A DNA stretch of 64,000 nucleotides from Symbiodinium natans (Eukaryota; Sar; Dinophyceae; Suessiales; Symbiodiniaceae): positions 377,797-441,796 of the forward strand of contig CAJNDS010002358.1 in the NCBI GenBank assembly GCA_905221605.1, written 5' to 3'. The notes beneath the pieces are model-generated. The model was given only the letters and a program-made list of their open reading frames with translations. It searched no databases and had not been told where the DNA came from. Below are positions 25,307-36,499 of the stretch, one piece after another. The position numbers and the translations under genes were made by a program. Numbering within the stretch: the stretch's first letter is position 1; each line of letters opens with the position of its first letter.

Positions 25307-25364
25307 GCTACTGGCTCACGCTATGACGCTGCCTTGCTACTGGCTCACGCTATGACGCTGCCTT
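25307..25364 (+). repeat. Tandem duplication, 29-bp unit, two copies
   Basis: GCTACTGGCTCACGCTATGA continues for nine more bases and the whole unit is then repeated exactly once. It lies in a stretch (24700-26000) where no gene was recognised. Confidence 0.9.
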
Positions 25365-26020
25365 GACGGCGCAGGGTTCTCTTGTGGGCTCGTTGTTCTT
25401 TTTTCATTGTGTTTGTGCTGAGGACATTGCCTGCAGCAGACAGAGGAAAACGGAACAACGAAATAGTCCGTTTGTAGACTGGGAGGTTCGACGCTGGAAG
25501 ATAGTACCAGGTTCTGAGAAACGATCGAATTTGTGAATATACCTCTTTGGGAGATTTCGGTGTGCAGGCGCGGGGCATCTGTCTGCCCGTGGGATTTGTG
25601 CTTTGCAGGAACATGCAGGAACGATCTCGGTCCGAATGTGCGCAACAAGACAAGACCCGTCCAGTACACCGTAAAGGCACTCCGTGGTGCTCGTGTGCAA
25701 ACCTGCTCTCCCACAAGTTCTAGGCCCAAGGGCCTAAGTGTTTGCCCATCTGCCTTTTCTGTCTGTCCAGCACCTGGTCAGCCAATGCTACAGGCTAGCG
25801 GCGTTTGTGTTCTGGATGTGCTGTTTTGAGTGTTGTGCCCAGAACGGAATCGGAAAAGAAGGGTTGGAATGGTGCAGTGCTAGAGTCCGAGTGTGATCTC
25901 AACAGCACCGGCCCGTTGCATGGTCTCTCCAGTCTTATCCGCCTTATCCCAATCTGCATGTGTTTGACTGTTGCAAGCTGCGAGCAATTTGCCCGACATT
26001 CCCATTCGTCAGCAGTTCAG

Positions 26021-26126
26021 GTGGCCAGGAGTTGATGGGCGTGGTCCAGCTGCTGGAGAAGAAGCGGCGAGCTCCAGATGGAGCTGCGCAGCCGAGTTTA
26101 GGTCTCAGTCGAAAAGCACGAGGGTT
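26021..26126 (+). CDS. Candidate exon
   Basis: It follows the acceptor AGTTCAG|GT and reads GQELMGVVQLLEKKRR then a Pro/Ser-rich tail ending SRKAR. It stops being coding-like near a possible GTTTCT donor. No neighbouring exon could be phased to it. Confidence 0.28.
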
Positions 26127-26639
26127 TCTCTGTTGCGCGCATATCTGCCTGCTTGCGTGGCAATGGTTGGAACATGTTGCACTGCCTAGTGAAGTTTCAT
26201 TGTGGAGGTTGCGTTCCCAGGGTTGGTTGGTTGATTGTCGATCACCCAACGTGTGCTGACCCTCACCTTTTGTGAACTCAAGATAATCGGCGGTGCGCTG
26301 TCATCGAATGCCAAATAAGGGCATCTGTCTGGTCGAGAAAATCTATGCATCGGCCGCATCGGCAAATTGTCTGTTCAGGTTCAGCGTCAGTTGGTGCACC
26401 AAGTGCTCGGGCATCACCATCACCCTCCCGCATGTTGGTCTGCGAACGCTACGACATACTCAAGAGTCGTGTCCGAAATCAGAATTCAGCTGGTGCGTGA
26501 GTTTCACACACAGTTTGTGAGGTTACGGTACTGGTACACGTCAGCAGAACCGTAAATAATCATGCGAAGGTTGTTGGTACCAACAGCACGTGGTCAGGTG
26601 CTTGAATATGTCACGTACCGGTGCCCATGTCAAGATGGA

Positions 26640-27035
26640 ATCCCAGGAAGAAACCGTGTCGGGTCGTGATGTTGTTGAATTGCTGACCCGGTAGTTCCAT
26701 GTTCGTTCAATTGATGTGTAAGTGGTCCAAGGTATCTCGGGCGCGAAGGTAGTGGATGAAGTTGCCGGGTGGGAGTTTGGCCTGGAATGGTACCGGATGG
26801 AGGGGACGCGTCCGTATTCAGTCTCTCATACGTAAGAATCAGACCGTCACCAGAGCAAAATATCGTTGTATGGTCGGCATCCGTATCGCGTCCCCACTTT
26901 GCTGGCACACGACACACCGCCTGTGCCAAAGAAAGTATCGAACGAAGTAGGATCTAGAAGATGAAGCGTTGTCCGCCTGTAATCCACATAGGGCTCAGAT
27001 TGTTCTGAGGCTCAATTCAAAGAGCCAGTGCAGTG

Positions 27036-27066
<31 letters not shown>

Positions 27067-28181
27067 CGATATCGTAGGCATCGCACCCAAACGGCGACTC
27101 GTGGCCTTGGTGGTAAGTTACGGACTACGCGTAGCCCCTCTGGCCAATGAAATAATCGTGGGTGTCGACATCGAAGACGGAGTAGCCAGGCACGAGCTTG
27201 CCGTTCTTGGTGAATACAGTAAGAGAGAATCAAACAGCAATGTCACCATTCCCTGTGTGCCATAGTACTTGCATGGCCTTGGTGGGAAGGTACCGGCTGG
27301 CAACGCCGCAGTAGATGGGGGAATGTTGCCCAGGTTTGAAATGAGGCTCGTTGTGTGCCACCTGGGCTCGCGGACGGTCATGCCCTAGGGCTGGTGCCGA
27401 ATTTGTGGCCGAAGAAATTGGAATACGTATTCCAGTTCCACTCTGATGATGGCACAATCACGAATGCTGACAGTCAGATGCTGTGGTTCCATGCGATTTG
27501 TCCGGTGGAAGTGGAATAAACTTACTTGGGAATTTTGTAGATCTTCATGTATATAGATGTGCGTACCGAAGAACGGGAGCAAGGTGAGTTCACGACCGAT
27601 GAGCAGAACCTGTTTCAGCAACTGTCCGTTGCTTACCTCGCTGGGTGAATAGGTGTTGCCGATCAGTGTTCTACATCAAGTTAATGCTCTTAGTGTGTTG
27701 GCCGCGATTTATCCCGCTTGGACTTAGTTTATTGATGTTTATTGGTATTTCGCAACACGAACCGCGACTAGGCTGACGGTTTGCTCACATGCGGGTTCAA
27801 GAACCATCAAGGCAGGAACTGCTCTGCTTGGAAATTCAGGGGCATGGATTGCATCATTTGCATAAAATGGCTGTGCCCTGCGATGATGGCAATCTTGCCG
27901 GCGAGGTGCAGCAGCTGTCAGCCCAACTTGCCGGAAGTCCCTACAACGTTCAGGCGCTACTGTTCGGATGAGGCGCCAAGCTGCGATTTGCAGGCTAACA
28001 AAGTCAGAGTTCCAGACCCTTGATGTACATCTTCGCGCCGTTCAGGCTGACAACCCCGGCGGGCTTCTGCGCAGACTTGGAAAACAGCATCCTTATGCGG
28101 TTGTCTAGCTTTCGTGTTAGCTAGCCACTCCATAAGGCAAGGAAATGCGCTCATCTCTGGATCTAGCATCGTTGTTTGCAT
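26640..28181 (-). pseudogene. Frame-broken minus-strand coding relic
   Basis: Read on the minus strand, coherent peptide segments follow one another but change frame repeatedly. From 28181 down: LMEWLANTKARQPHKDAVF, an open tract to about 27745, NTYSPSEVSNGQLLKQ near 27640, HNEPHFKPGQHSPIYCG near 27330, VFTKNGKLVPGYSVFDVD near 27200, and NFIHYLRARDTLDHLHIN near 26730. Stops and frame changes fall within runs that otherwise read smoothly, and a (TG)n run at 27040-27066 interrupts it. This suggests a decayed gene or element protein. A viral or retroelement structural protein is conceivable, but no family was recognised. Confidence 0.35.
27040..27066. repeat. GT dinucleotide microsatellite
   Basis: About thirteen GT units, lying inside the decayed minus-strand coding tract. 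Confidence 0.95.
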
Positions 28182-29427
28182 TCAAGTTCCCCCTCTTTGC
28201 GCTTCAGCTTGTGCGACTGTGTTAGGGTTTTTTTGCTGCAAGGGCCTTCCAATGGCTTTGTCAAACCGTCTGCTTTGGCGAAGTGGGGCCATGAATCACG
28301 GGCAGTGGTGCTGTTGTCACGCAAGCGAGCAAGCCCCCAAGGTTCCCCAAGTCCTCAAGGCCTGGGGAAATAGGTTTGTTGTGTATCAGCCAAAGTTCAA
28401 GCAGGAAAGCTAACACACATCACGGAATGCTTGCTGAAGCTGTGCATGTGAGGTTGTATCTCAGCAGCCATTGGCTGTTGCAGTTAGGCTGCAGATAGGA
28501 GGCGAATGCCCCAAGAAAGGGCCAAGTGGCCTCGGGGGGTCCTTGCTGCAGCGACCTGCCTCGTTGCAAAGCACCAGGCGGGCAAATGGTGCGTTGATGT
28601 GTGTGTTGTCAGTTGACGTCGTGCCAATCCTGCTTCAGCAGCGAGCTTGCTTGCTGACCAGTCCAAACAAACGCACTCCAGAGTTGAGCGTTTCCCCTGG
28701 CTGATACAACTGCATGTAGTGACGTGCGATGGCATGGCGCGTAGTTGCTCGGAGGCCCAGATGCAGCACAGAACTCGCGAAACAGTTTCGCCGACAACGT
28801 CGTTTCTTCCTGTTGAGGAATTATGAGGAACATGGCAGGGAGGTCCGAACAGGCACACATGTTCGAGTCGATTTTGGCCCAGCGTGTCATACACTTGATG
28901 AATGTTCTTTAACAAACTAAAGGCCGACGCGAAGTGTGGGGTGTGTCTATTGACGGTCTCTGGAGCCCGTGACCTATGGCGTACAGGGCCTACACTGGCC
29001 CACTGAGGCCCTGGCTTTCGGGCTCGCTTTGGAAGAGAAGTGCAGACCTGCACAAAGGATAGTTATTTTTCCATTAAAAGTAGAAAGCAAGGCTAGGGAC
29101 CTAGGGATTAGGACGCCGCACGAAGGATCGGGATGCAGCATGCCTGCAAGAGAGGACCTGAGACTGCCGATGCAGACTGGCTAGCAGCATCTAGCCACAC
29201 CTAGCCACACCTAGGCACACCTGGCCACAGCGTACATACAATGAGGGTGCGCTGGGTATGCTTTCTGCTGACAAGCCGAGTTCCGAGCTGGCAGACTTGC
29301 AATTGCAGGTGGGCTTCATGATTTCTGGACGATCTGCCCCTATTGCGACCAAGACCGCGCCGCGGGTCAGAGGGTACTGTACATGTTTGTTTGCATGTGA
29401 GTGGCTGTTATGTGGCAAGTGTTGCAG

Positions 29428-29475
29428 GCAAGTCGACCTAATGCACTGGCACCGACCACGCCTGCACCTCGTCAG
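29428..29475 (+). CDS. Possible upstream exon of the glutaredoxin-MsrB gene
   Basis: Sixteen codons (ASRPNALAPTTPAPRQ) lie between a TTGCAG|G acceptor and a CAG|GTCTGC donor. They are in phase 0 with the acceptor at 29542-29543 that opens the frame of the ATG at 29550. An earlier segment ending ELADLQLQ at 29308 before GTGGGC could precede it. Alternatively the AG at 29543, behind a pyrimidine tract, could be the trans-splice acceptor and 29550 the true start. Confidence 0.35.
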
Positions 29476-29549
29476 GTCTGCCCAGTCATCCTTCTGTTTG
29501 AGAGATGCACTACTGATGCACTTGTCCTTGTCCTGTTTGGCAGGGCTTC

Positions 29550-30732
29550 ATGAAGAGGGTGGCCCCATTCTTGGGCTTTGCAGGCACAGTCTGTGCCAAA
29601 CTTTGCCTCCGTGTAAGCAGCTTTGTTGATACCGACTGCAGGTTCGGCAGTGGCCGGTGCCAGCACTCGACGACATGCGGCTTCAACAGAGACATCTGCG
29701 CCGCAACAGAAGGTCCAAGAACTGGTGCAGGACGCTGCCTCGCTGCCTACAGACTCCCATTGTGCACCATGCTGCCGGCAGACTAACTTCTTTATGCTTG
29801 GTGCTGCGTGCTTGGGTTAAGGAGCACAGCGTGATCATGTTCTCAAAGACAACGTGCCCATTTTGCAGCCGAGTTCTTGCCTTAAACCTTTTTGTGGGTG
29901 GATGCCTGTACAAGCGATGCACAAGGCAGCGAGAACATGTCAAGGCAAAAGAAGTGCTGAAGGGGAGTGGAAGCAAGTTTGTCGTGGTGGAACTGGACGA
30001 GCTTCCACCACAGGAACGGGGGCCGTAGATCACCATTGCCGCTTCAGTGCAAGTGCTTGTTTCTTGTGGCAGGAGGCTGCTGCAATGCAGGCAGTGCATC
30101 ACAGCGCAGAGCCAGAGGGTTGAGGTAGATAAGAATGGCCGTTTACTATTTTCCAGGATGTTTTCGCGGACATGACCGGGGCGCGCACAGTCCCCCGCGC
30201 TGCTTGCATTGATCTGTTTCCACGGTACCGCTGCCCATTACCATCTCACATGCAGCCGAGATTTTCGTTCGTGGAGAGTGCCTTGGTGGATGTGATGATC
30301 TGCTCGCGATAGAACAGCAGGGCGGCTTGCAGAAGGTGCGAGAGCTGAGGCAGAGTGTGGTGATATTGTGAAGCAGGGTAGCAATGACTTGCCTCAGGTG
30401 TTGACTGGAAAGTCTTTTCAGATTCAACGATCGGAGGTGGGGCAAACACATAGAACTGTCCTGCTTCCCCAGGTTGTGAGGTCAGGCTGCCTGACTGCAT
30501 AGGCAGAGTGGCGTGCAAAGCTGGATCCGCGAAGTTACCGGGTGCCCCGGCTGTCGGAAAATCGGGCTTTGGCAATGAGAAGAGGGCGAAGATGAAGGAA
30601 GACAGAGCATCCCAGAACGATGTAACGTAGAGCTGAGGGAGGCCGGGTGCCAAGTGGAGTGGACTCAGAGATATTCAGAGCCTCTAAGTCTCTCTTTCCC
30701 TCTCGCTCTCTTCTTCTCTCTCTCTCTCTTCT

Positions 30733-30763
<31 letters not shown>

Positions 30764-31615
30764 CCTCCCTCCCTCTCTCTTTCTGTCGGACTTAGGTGCT
30801 GCGGCAGCAAGGCACGGAGCCGCCTGGGTCTCACCAGTACGACCGCTTCATGCCCACGAAGGCAGCGATGCCAAGTATGAGACCAAGCAAGCAAGCAGCA
30901 AGAAGCGTACACTCTAAGAAGGGTAGCAACAAGCAGCGTCAGAAGGGAGTCCTGCGCCATGAGATGTATATGATGTATGGGGACAGTCGCAGGGCCACTT
31001 CGCATGTGGAGCCTGTGGTCTTCCGAGCCTTGGCACAGTTTAGCTTTGGAAAGAGCTGTTAAGTCTGTTTTTGCATGGTCCTGGAATGCCAATTTGTCTG
31101 TAACGCGGTTTGCGCTTGCTTCAGGCTCTACTCAGCAAGCTCAAAGTTTCGGAGTAACTGTGGCTGGCCTGTCTTCAAGACATGCTACTTCTCAGAGGCC
31201 GACTTGCTCAAGCTTTCTTTAGCATGGATAGCCGATGCGTGTTTGACAAGGAGGCTGGCGGCTGCCACGTCGGCACCGTTCAGGAATTCGGCGGGCTGGA
31301 AATTGTTTGTAATCGCTGCGCGTCGCATTTGGGCGAACTGCTCAGACATGCTCAAGTGATATAAAGTGTCACGTCTTCTGAGAAAGGGGAAAAGAAGCAA
31401 GATGAAGCAAGTCAGGTGCATGCTCTGATTTCTTAGGCCACGTCTTCTTCGATGCTTACAAGCCTGACAACCCGAATGGAGAGCGACACTGAGCCAACGG
31501 GCTCTCCCTGACCTACGTCGAGGCAAGACAGTGCGTGTTCCAGACTAGAATTGGCAAACGCCCGTCGAGCCTAAGCAGTGCAAAGACGTTGAGACATCGA
31601 GAAAGCTTGGATTGA
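29550..31615 (+). CDS. Glutaredoxin-MsrB fusion, predicted selenoprotein
   Basis: Fourteen exons: 29550-29583, 29642-29730, 29822-29872, 29945-30013, 30073-30090, 30157-30198, 30261-30335, 30398-30436, 30503-30541, 30796-30861, 30993-31024, 31125-31194, 31251-31332, 31437-31615; 294 residues. After a Ser/Ala-rich leader, residues 40-126 form a dithiol glutaredoxin: CPFC (53-56), the cis-proline motif TVPR (98-101) and the glutathione-site GGCDD (110-114). Residues 139 onward form methionine sulfoxide reductase B: SEAEWRAKLDP, RQQGTEPPG, zinc pairs CGAC (179-182) and CNRC (228-231), CGWP (197-200) and HLGHVFFDAYKP. Codon 254 is TGA at 31490-31492, exactly where MsrB has its catalytic Cys or Sec (RH-x-ANGLSL). 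The fusion would reduce methionine-R-sulfoxide with an attached glutathione-dependent reductant. Donors are GT (4), GC (5) and GA (4). The C-terminus is uncertain: a GTGCGT donor at 31531 joined to the acceptor at 31730 gives a shorter tail ending YVKAA. Confidence 0.85.
30696..30784. repeat. CT-rich microsatellite inside an intron
   Basis: A (CT)n tract with TTCTTC interruptions lies in the 254-base ninth intron of the glutaredoxin-MsrB gene, directly upstream of the acceptor at 30794-30795. It supplies that intron's pyrimidine tract. Confidence 0.95.
31490..31492 (+). other. In-frame TGA, predicted selenocysteine codon
   Basis: The TGA is followed by codons for ANGLSLTY, which is conserved MsrB sequence, so translation evidently continues past it. 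In the MsrB family this position is the nucleophilic Cys, or Sec in selenoprotein forms. A SECIS element would be expected downstream. None could be folded with confidence by eye in 31620-32100. Confidence 0.75.
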
Positions 31616-31732
31616 ACAAACAAAGTACCAAAGAATATCAAAGAATCTTCCACCAGGGAGAGCCTGACATGCAGCTGACCGAAGGAAAGGCGTGGAAAGA
31701 GTCAATGTTGCTCCACTTTCTGCATTGCAGCT

Positions 31733-31804
31733 ATGTCAAAGCTGCTTGAAGGTGGACTTGAACAAGCCCGCAGCAAAGAGCGCTGGTGGCACTTGCGGCT
31801 TAAT
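31733..31804 (+). CDS. Candidate first exon of a separate small gene
   Basis: After TTGCAG and two bases, an ATG opens 24 codons (SKLLEGGLEQARSKERWW) that end exactly at a GTAAGG donor. A frame at 31949-32010 after TTTACAG (QLSGRYGVNSVNLTL, then stop) would continue it in phase 0. The same acceptor could instead serve the last intron of the MsrB gene in another frame. Confidence 0.3.
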
Positions 31805-32105
31805 GTAAGGCGCACCTGTGGACCTGTGAGCCGGCAAAAATTGTCTCCGCCACGCCTTGTGAGGTAGTGGCGCAAAACATGCGAAGCTTTTGCCGATTGT
31901 CAGGACGGTTGCTGTGTGCACCGGGGGGGGGACTGACCGGTTTACAGCGTTCGCAGCTGTCAGGTAGGTATGGTGTGAACTCGGTGAACCTCACTCTCGA
32001 CACTGTCGAATGATGGAGGCCCCTATCTCATGTGATGCGGCTGGTTGGTCCTTGAGAAAGGCGCCGAACTTGTTCCGGCACCGTACTAGTCGGATCTAGG
32101 ATTAG

Positions 32106-33022
32106 GTGCGGAGTCGCGGAGTTCACGAAATGTGTGTCTTACACCCCAAATTCAATACGCGCTTTCGTAGCTCTGTTTCTCACACAGAGCCTTGTTTCGT
32201 AAACCAGAGCGGTTTGTTTGGATTAAACACACGCCGGAGACAACGAGAACACACATTCGGCCAACAAATGGTCATAAGTCTCCCCGCCATGAGGCGTTCG
32301 TTATGGCAAGGTAGATCAATGACACGGTGGGAGAGCATTTCGTTTGAGGGGAAGGCATGTCTAGACAAGAGCGCTTTGTTTTGGGTACACTTGCGCGCTC
32401 AGCACGATTTAAAGAGGCACTACTGTTATGACAACAGCAACAAAGCCTGTGTTTGTCTTGATAGGAGGTCGCCCCTCGTTGTGGGGGTGGTAGATGTTAA
32501 CTCAGCTACTCTCCTTGGGTCACCTGGCCGAGTCTCTTCCCGATAAGCCCGCAGAGCATCCTGCAGTGCCCCTCGGAAAATGCCTTAAAATCCTGCCCAG
32601 CCGTCGAGCTTCAGATTTTCCAACACCGAAGCCCGAAGAGTATCCGTAGTTTTAGGGTGGGATGTTGGAGGCAAACAGTTTCAGCTGACATATATTCTGA
32701 CATTCTCGTAGCTTGCGTCTGCCAGATACCAGCTGTTCGAGAGCCGACCCGCAGTTGATCTATGGGCTTGCTTTTGTGCGGCAGTTCAGCAGGTTGTGAC
32801 ACAATGCGCACAAGTCAGGGCATCCAATCAAGGTTCATCACCAGTGATGGGCAAGGACCTTTGGCAGTTTTTGTGATGTCTGAGGTGTTAGATGGTGTTC
32901 GGTTCCAAACATTTTGCTGGGGGGAAGCTCGAGAGTATAAGATGATGGATAAAGTTATCATCCGCCGAATCGGGGTTGAAGAGCTTTGCTGTTCCCCATC
33001 GAACACGCATCACTTGTTGTGA
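32106..33022 (+). CDS. Two open frames of unknown function
   Basis: The frame at 32106-32546 (146 residues) has a coding-like second half (DKSALFWVHLRAQHDLKRH, VVGVVDVNSATLL). The frame at 32762-33022 (GQGPLAVFVMSEVLDGVRF, then MMDKVIIRRIGVEEL) is similar in quality. They may be exons of one gene, but no junction was established. Confidence 0.27.
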
Positions 33023-33684
33023 CAACCAAACCTCAGGATGTTGTCTCGCACCTACAGATCCAATGCTTTTGCGTTCGTTTACTGCCGATCATGCATCATG
33101 ATGTCGTGCGCAGGTGAGGCGTTCTATGCCAGCCAAACTGTTTCAACCGGCCGAGCATCCTAAGTGCTGTCGTTCCGCCGAGACATCGAAGGCTTCTGGC
33201 TTTTTCGGACTCAATCTGGTTGTACGCATCTTGTGTCGCACTTGTTTTTCGAGAAGAATAAACACGTCTCAGCAAGGACGACACTTTAAGTGCCGTGTAG
33301 TCTGCGGCACCTAACAATTTTCGACATTGCGTCACACACTGTGCAGCCGAGAACGCCAAAAGGCCAGGCCATGTGGTATTCATGGTCGGGTTTGTATTGT
33401 AGCCTTTGGGGACAGCAGGGTCCCGGCAAGGTTGCTCATGCCCATTGCCTTCAGCTGTTTGGCTGATTTTAGCGGTTTGGCCTCTGAAGACTTGCATATC
33501 ACAGTGAGCCCGGCCAGCGGAGTCCGCTTTAGTGCTCAGAACTGTTTATCTGTGGTGCAGCCCAGCATGAGCACACGCAGCAATGGCAATGCATGCGGAA
33601 GAAGACGCTGAGCTTTTCAGCTGTGGCATTTGCTGAAGGACCGGTCGCCTCACAAGATCTTCACTTCTCACTTCTCCATCACAG

Positions 33685-33817
33685 TCTTGTCAAAACTCTG
33701 AGTTCCGAGTTGTTTGTCTCGAGGAAGCTGCTGAAGACGAGGAGGTGGATCAACTCGGTGGCTTTGTGTACGTTGCAAGATGTTGCAAGATGGTTGAAAT
33801 TCATATGCTTTGGGAAT
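33685..33817 (+). CDS. Candidate exon, acidic then hydrophobic
   Basis: It opens after CATCACAG in phase 0 and reads EFRVVCLEEAAEDEEVDQLG then GGFVYVARCCKMVEIHM, ending before a possible GC donor (T|GCAGAT). A neighbouring frame at 33560-33640 (MHAEEDAELFSCGIC) may be the preceding exon. Family unknown. Confidence 0.37.
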
Positions 33818-33849
33818 GCAGATCTTCAGGGCCTCGTGTTTCGAGTTTC

Positions 33850-35460
33850 CAGTGCTCAGGAATGTTGCGGCAAGGAGGTTTGGGAAGGGCGCACATACAG
33901 ACGGGGGCGGCGAAGCTGCCTTGGGATCAAGCAGCTACAAGTGTTCAATATCCTTGATATGGTTTGCAGCGATAATGTGCATTGAATGTACTTTTTACCC
34001 GCAGCTTACGCCCTGGATTCATCTGACCAGCTGGCAAGCTTCAGTGAAGAAAGGTTGCGCCCGACATCGCCTAAACGTTAGACTCACTAGACTACACGTC
34101 TATAAGCTCTGACCTGATCTGGTTGAGGGTTTGGGATGTCTTGGGGCTGCCTTGGGATCTGGGCCCGACACAAGTTCCATTTGACGTTGCGTTGCCGTCT
34201 CCACCACTTGTAATGGCCATTTGATGGCCTTTGCACGAGGAAGGTTTGTGAACGGGGATCAAATCCTTTGTGGCTACTGTGAGCTTTGCTTCGCTCCACC
34301 CACCCACACCCACCCTAAATCTCGCGTTGCCCCACAAAGCACCCGGTTTCGGGGAGAGCCCATCAGCAGGGTGCTTGCGGGTACACGGGCAACCAGACAT
34401 GTGGGTACACAGGGAACCAGACATGTTAAATTTCCACCTTCTCCGGGTGTCCGTCATCCGCAGTTTTGGGAACGTGGCCTTGATGCATCTCGTTCGGTCG
34501 ATGCCGGGGTTGCATCACGCAAAAAGGATCACTCAGTCGAACGCCCGTTCTTGACTTGCGATGGCGACCGCGTCCGCGTCTGAGCGTGATTGTCCTGGTT
34601 GTTTATGCTAGCAGCCATGCCCAACAAACATTCGTTATTGGAACCTTGCCACTCGCGGATACTGCGATGGGCGCCGCACCCGTCGCTGAGCTTCGTGCCG
34701 TTTTTGGTCTTGATCCGCTTCGGCGTACCCTCCTCACGTGCCCTGTGTACCTCATTGTGCGTTAACGGTGGCTACAACATCAGCATGCAGGTTCCACTGC
34801 TTTGTTGCCGCACACCTTTTGAGAGCAACGGATACTCAGCCTGCGACAACTGCTGCAACATCACGTTCGTAGGGCCCGTCTGTCAGGCGGCTGCCGCGTG
34901 TGAGATATGAGATGCGCCGATGTGCGAATGGACTTGAGACCGGCCCTTTCTGTACATACAGCATTGTTGTTCATTGTTGCGATTGTACGTACGTTTGAGT
35001 GACTACGTTCTTGAGCATTGCATGTCGCTACCGAAACTTCCTTGTTCTTTTCACGTATTTGCTTGTTGTTTGTTGACTTGAAGCTGACATTCACTTGGAT
35101 TGTTTCACAATTCTGACCATGACTCATGGTGCTTCTAGCGCCCGCAACCTCACGTTTGGGGCTTGTCAACGCCCTCCTCTGCCAGCGCTACCTGGCCTGC
35201 CGCTGCCTCTTTTGGAGGGGTGTTCGGACGGATCCCCCCCCAGCACTGGCGACAGGAGGGATCTAGGCCTGATATCTAAGGCATCCACCTTTATTCTTGG
35301 ATTTATTCTTCACCTTTTCCTTTTCATATATCATTAGCTTCATGATATCTTAATTGCCTAAGAATCCATCTATGAATATGAGAGTCAAAATTGAGATTTC
35401 ATGGCCAGGCGTATCCATCTTAGCAAAGTTCCCACCCTAGCTGTTTATAATCCAAGAAAT
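33850..35460. other. No gene recognised; AT-rich end
   Basis: Overlapping frames on both strands (34221-34583 on +, 34092-34457 on -) cancel each other. A 19-base unit containing ACCAGACATGT occurs twice in tandem at about 34381-34427. 35270-35465 is notably AT-rich. Confidence 0.35.
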
Positions 35461-35559
35461 ATGAATTAAAATGCGAAGAGGAGAAATCGTCAGTGGGTGT
35501 TCGCTCCGGTGTTGTTGCAGCTCGCGGGTACCTCGGAGATGCCGTCCCCTTGATCTCGT

Positions 35560-35755
35560 CACCTCATCCTGGAGTCCGCTGGAGTCCGCTGCTGCGCTCC
35601 GCCTTCTTCCTTCCATCGCCATGTCGGGGGCGAAGCGTCTTGATTTGCTTGTGGATTCGGCAGTTGCGTTGCAGTCCGCTGCACATGGACGATGCCACTT
35701 TCGGTTTGTCGGCTGCGAAGTGCAGAAGCCCTTCTCGGGGTTTGACAATATGTAG
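35560..35755 (+). CDS. Candidate exon, unknown
   Basis: The frame reads SAAALRLLPSIAMSGAKRL, DLLVDSAVALQSAAHGRC and ends KPFSGFDNM* at 35755, just before a (CA)n run at 35759-35771. Another frame is also open here, so the call is weak. Confidence 0.22.
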
Positions 35756-36499
35756 ATACACACACACACACCCACACTAACAATTGGGACCGAATTCTGG
35801 CAGCTCAATGCCCTACTGTTCGATGAGCTCTTAAGATAGCAAGCGCAGCAGCTAAATCTGAACAAGCAGCTGACCCTGGTAAGCTAAACGGCTAAATGCC
35901 GTTCTCCGCTACCTTGGCTTTGTTGTTGAAGTAGATCGGGCCCTACAACCTGCTGCAAGGTGCGGGGTTCCGGGATTTGCTTGTCCAAAGAACATGACAG
36001 GTAAGCCTTCGACCTTGCCTCATGATGGTGCAGGCTGGCTAAAGCCGACTCAGCATGTTGCCAATCACATAAAACAAATCAGCTAACTGCAGGTCTGCCT
36101 GCTGGATTTCCCTTGGGTGTTGGACTATATCTTGGCAACGCGATTCAACTGCTCTTTGCGACAAATTCGTCATGCAGTATGCAGCATAGCCCGGCTCTTA
36201 CTTCTTGAGCGATTGGGTGTGGTGTGAGTGTGTTGACTTTCCAAGGTAGATCGGAGTAGTTGGTGCACTAGTGCCAAGATATTTTCGACATGTGGGTCTT
36301 GTCTAGATAGGCATGTTCTCGAATTGTCCAGGCAAAGCATGGCGTCATGGCGTTCGCAGCAGCCAAACGCATTTCAACACCATAGCTCAGGTGCTCACGC
36401 TGCGGACCATCTTGTCAGCAGCAGTCGAGCGCGCTGCTTGGAGTTCTGACATTGTCCCTGAGAGTTGCGAATGGAACTGTTTTTGAGGTTGGGCCTACT

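Noticed and set aside
26640-28181. Endogenous dinoflagellate RNA-virus capsid
   Set aside because: Attractive in context, but no recognisable signature could be pointed to. It is reported only as an unidentified relic.
29310-29370. Second CPYC redox motif (FWTICPYCDQ) upstream of the glutaredoxin
   Set aside because: It reads in one frame only across about 17 codons, without a phased acceptor, and the alternative frame is equally open.
31620-32100. SECIS element for the MsrB selenocysteine
   Set aside because: Several TGA...AA...GA combinations occur, but none gave a convincing stem by eye; folding software is needed.
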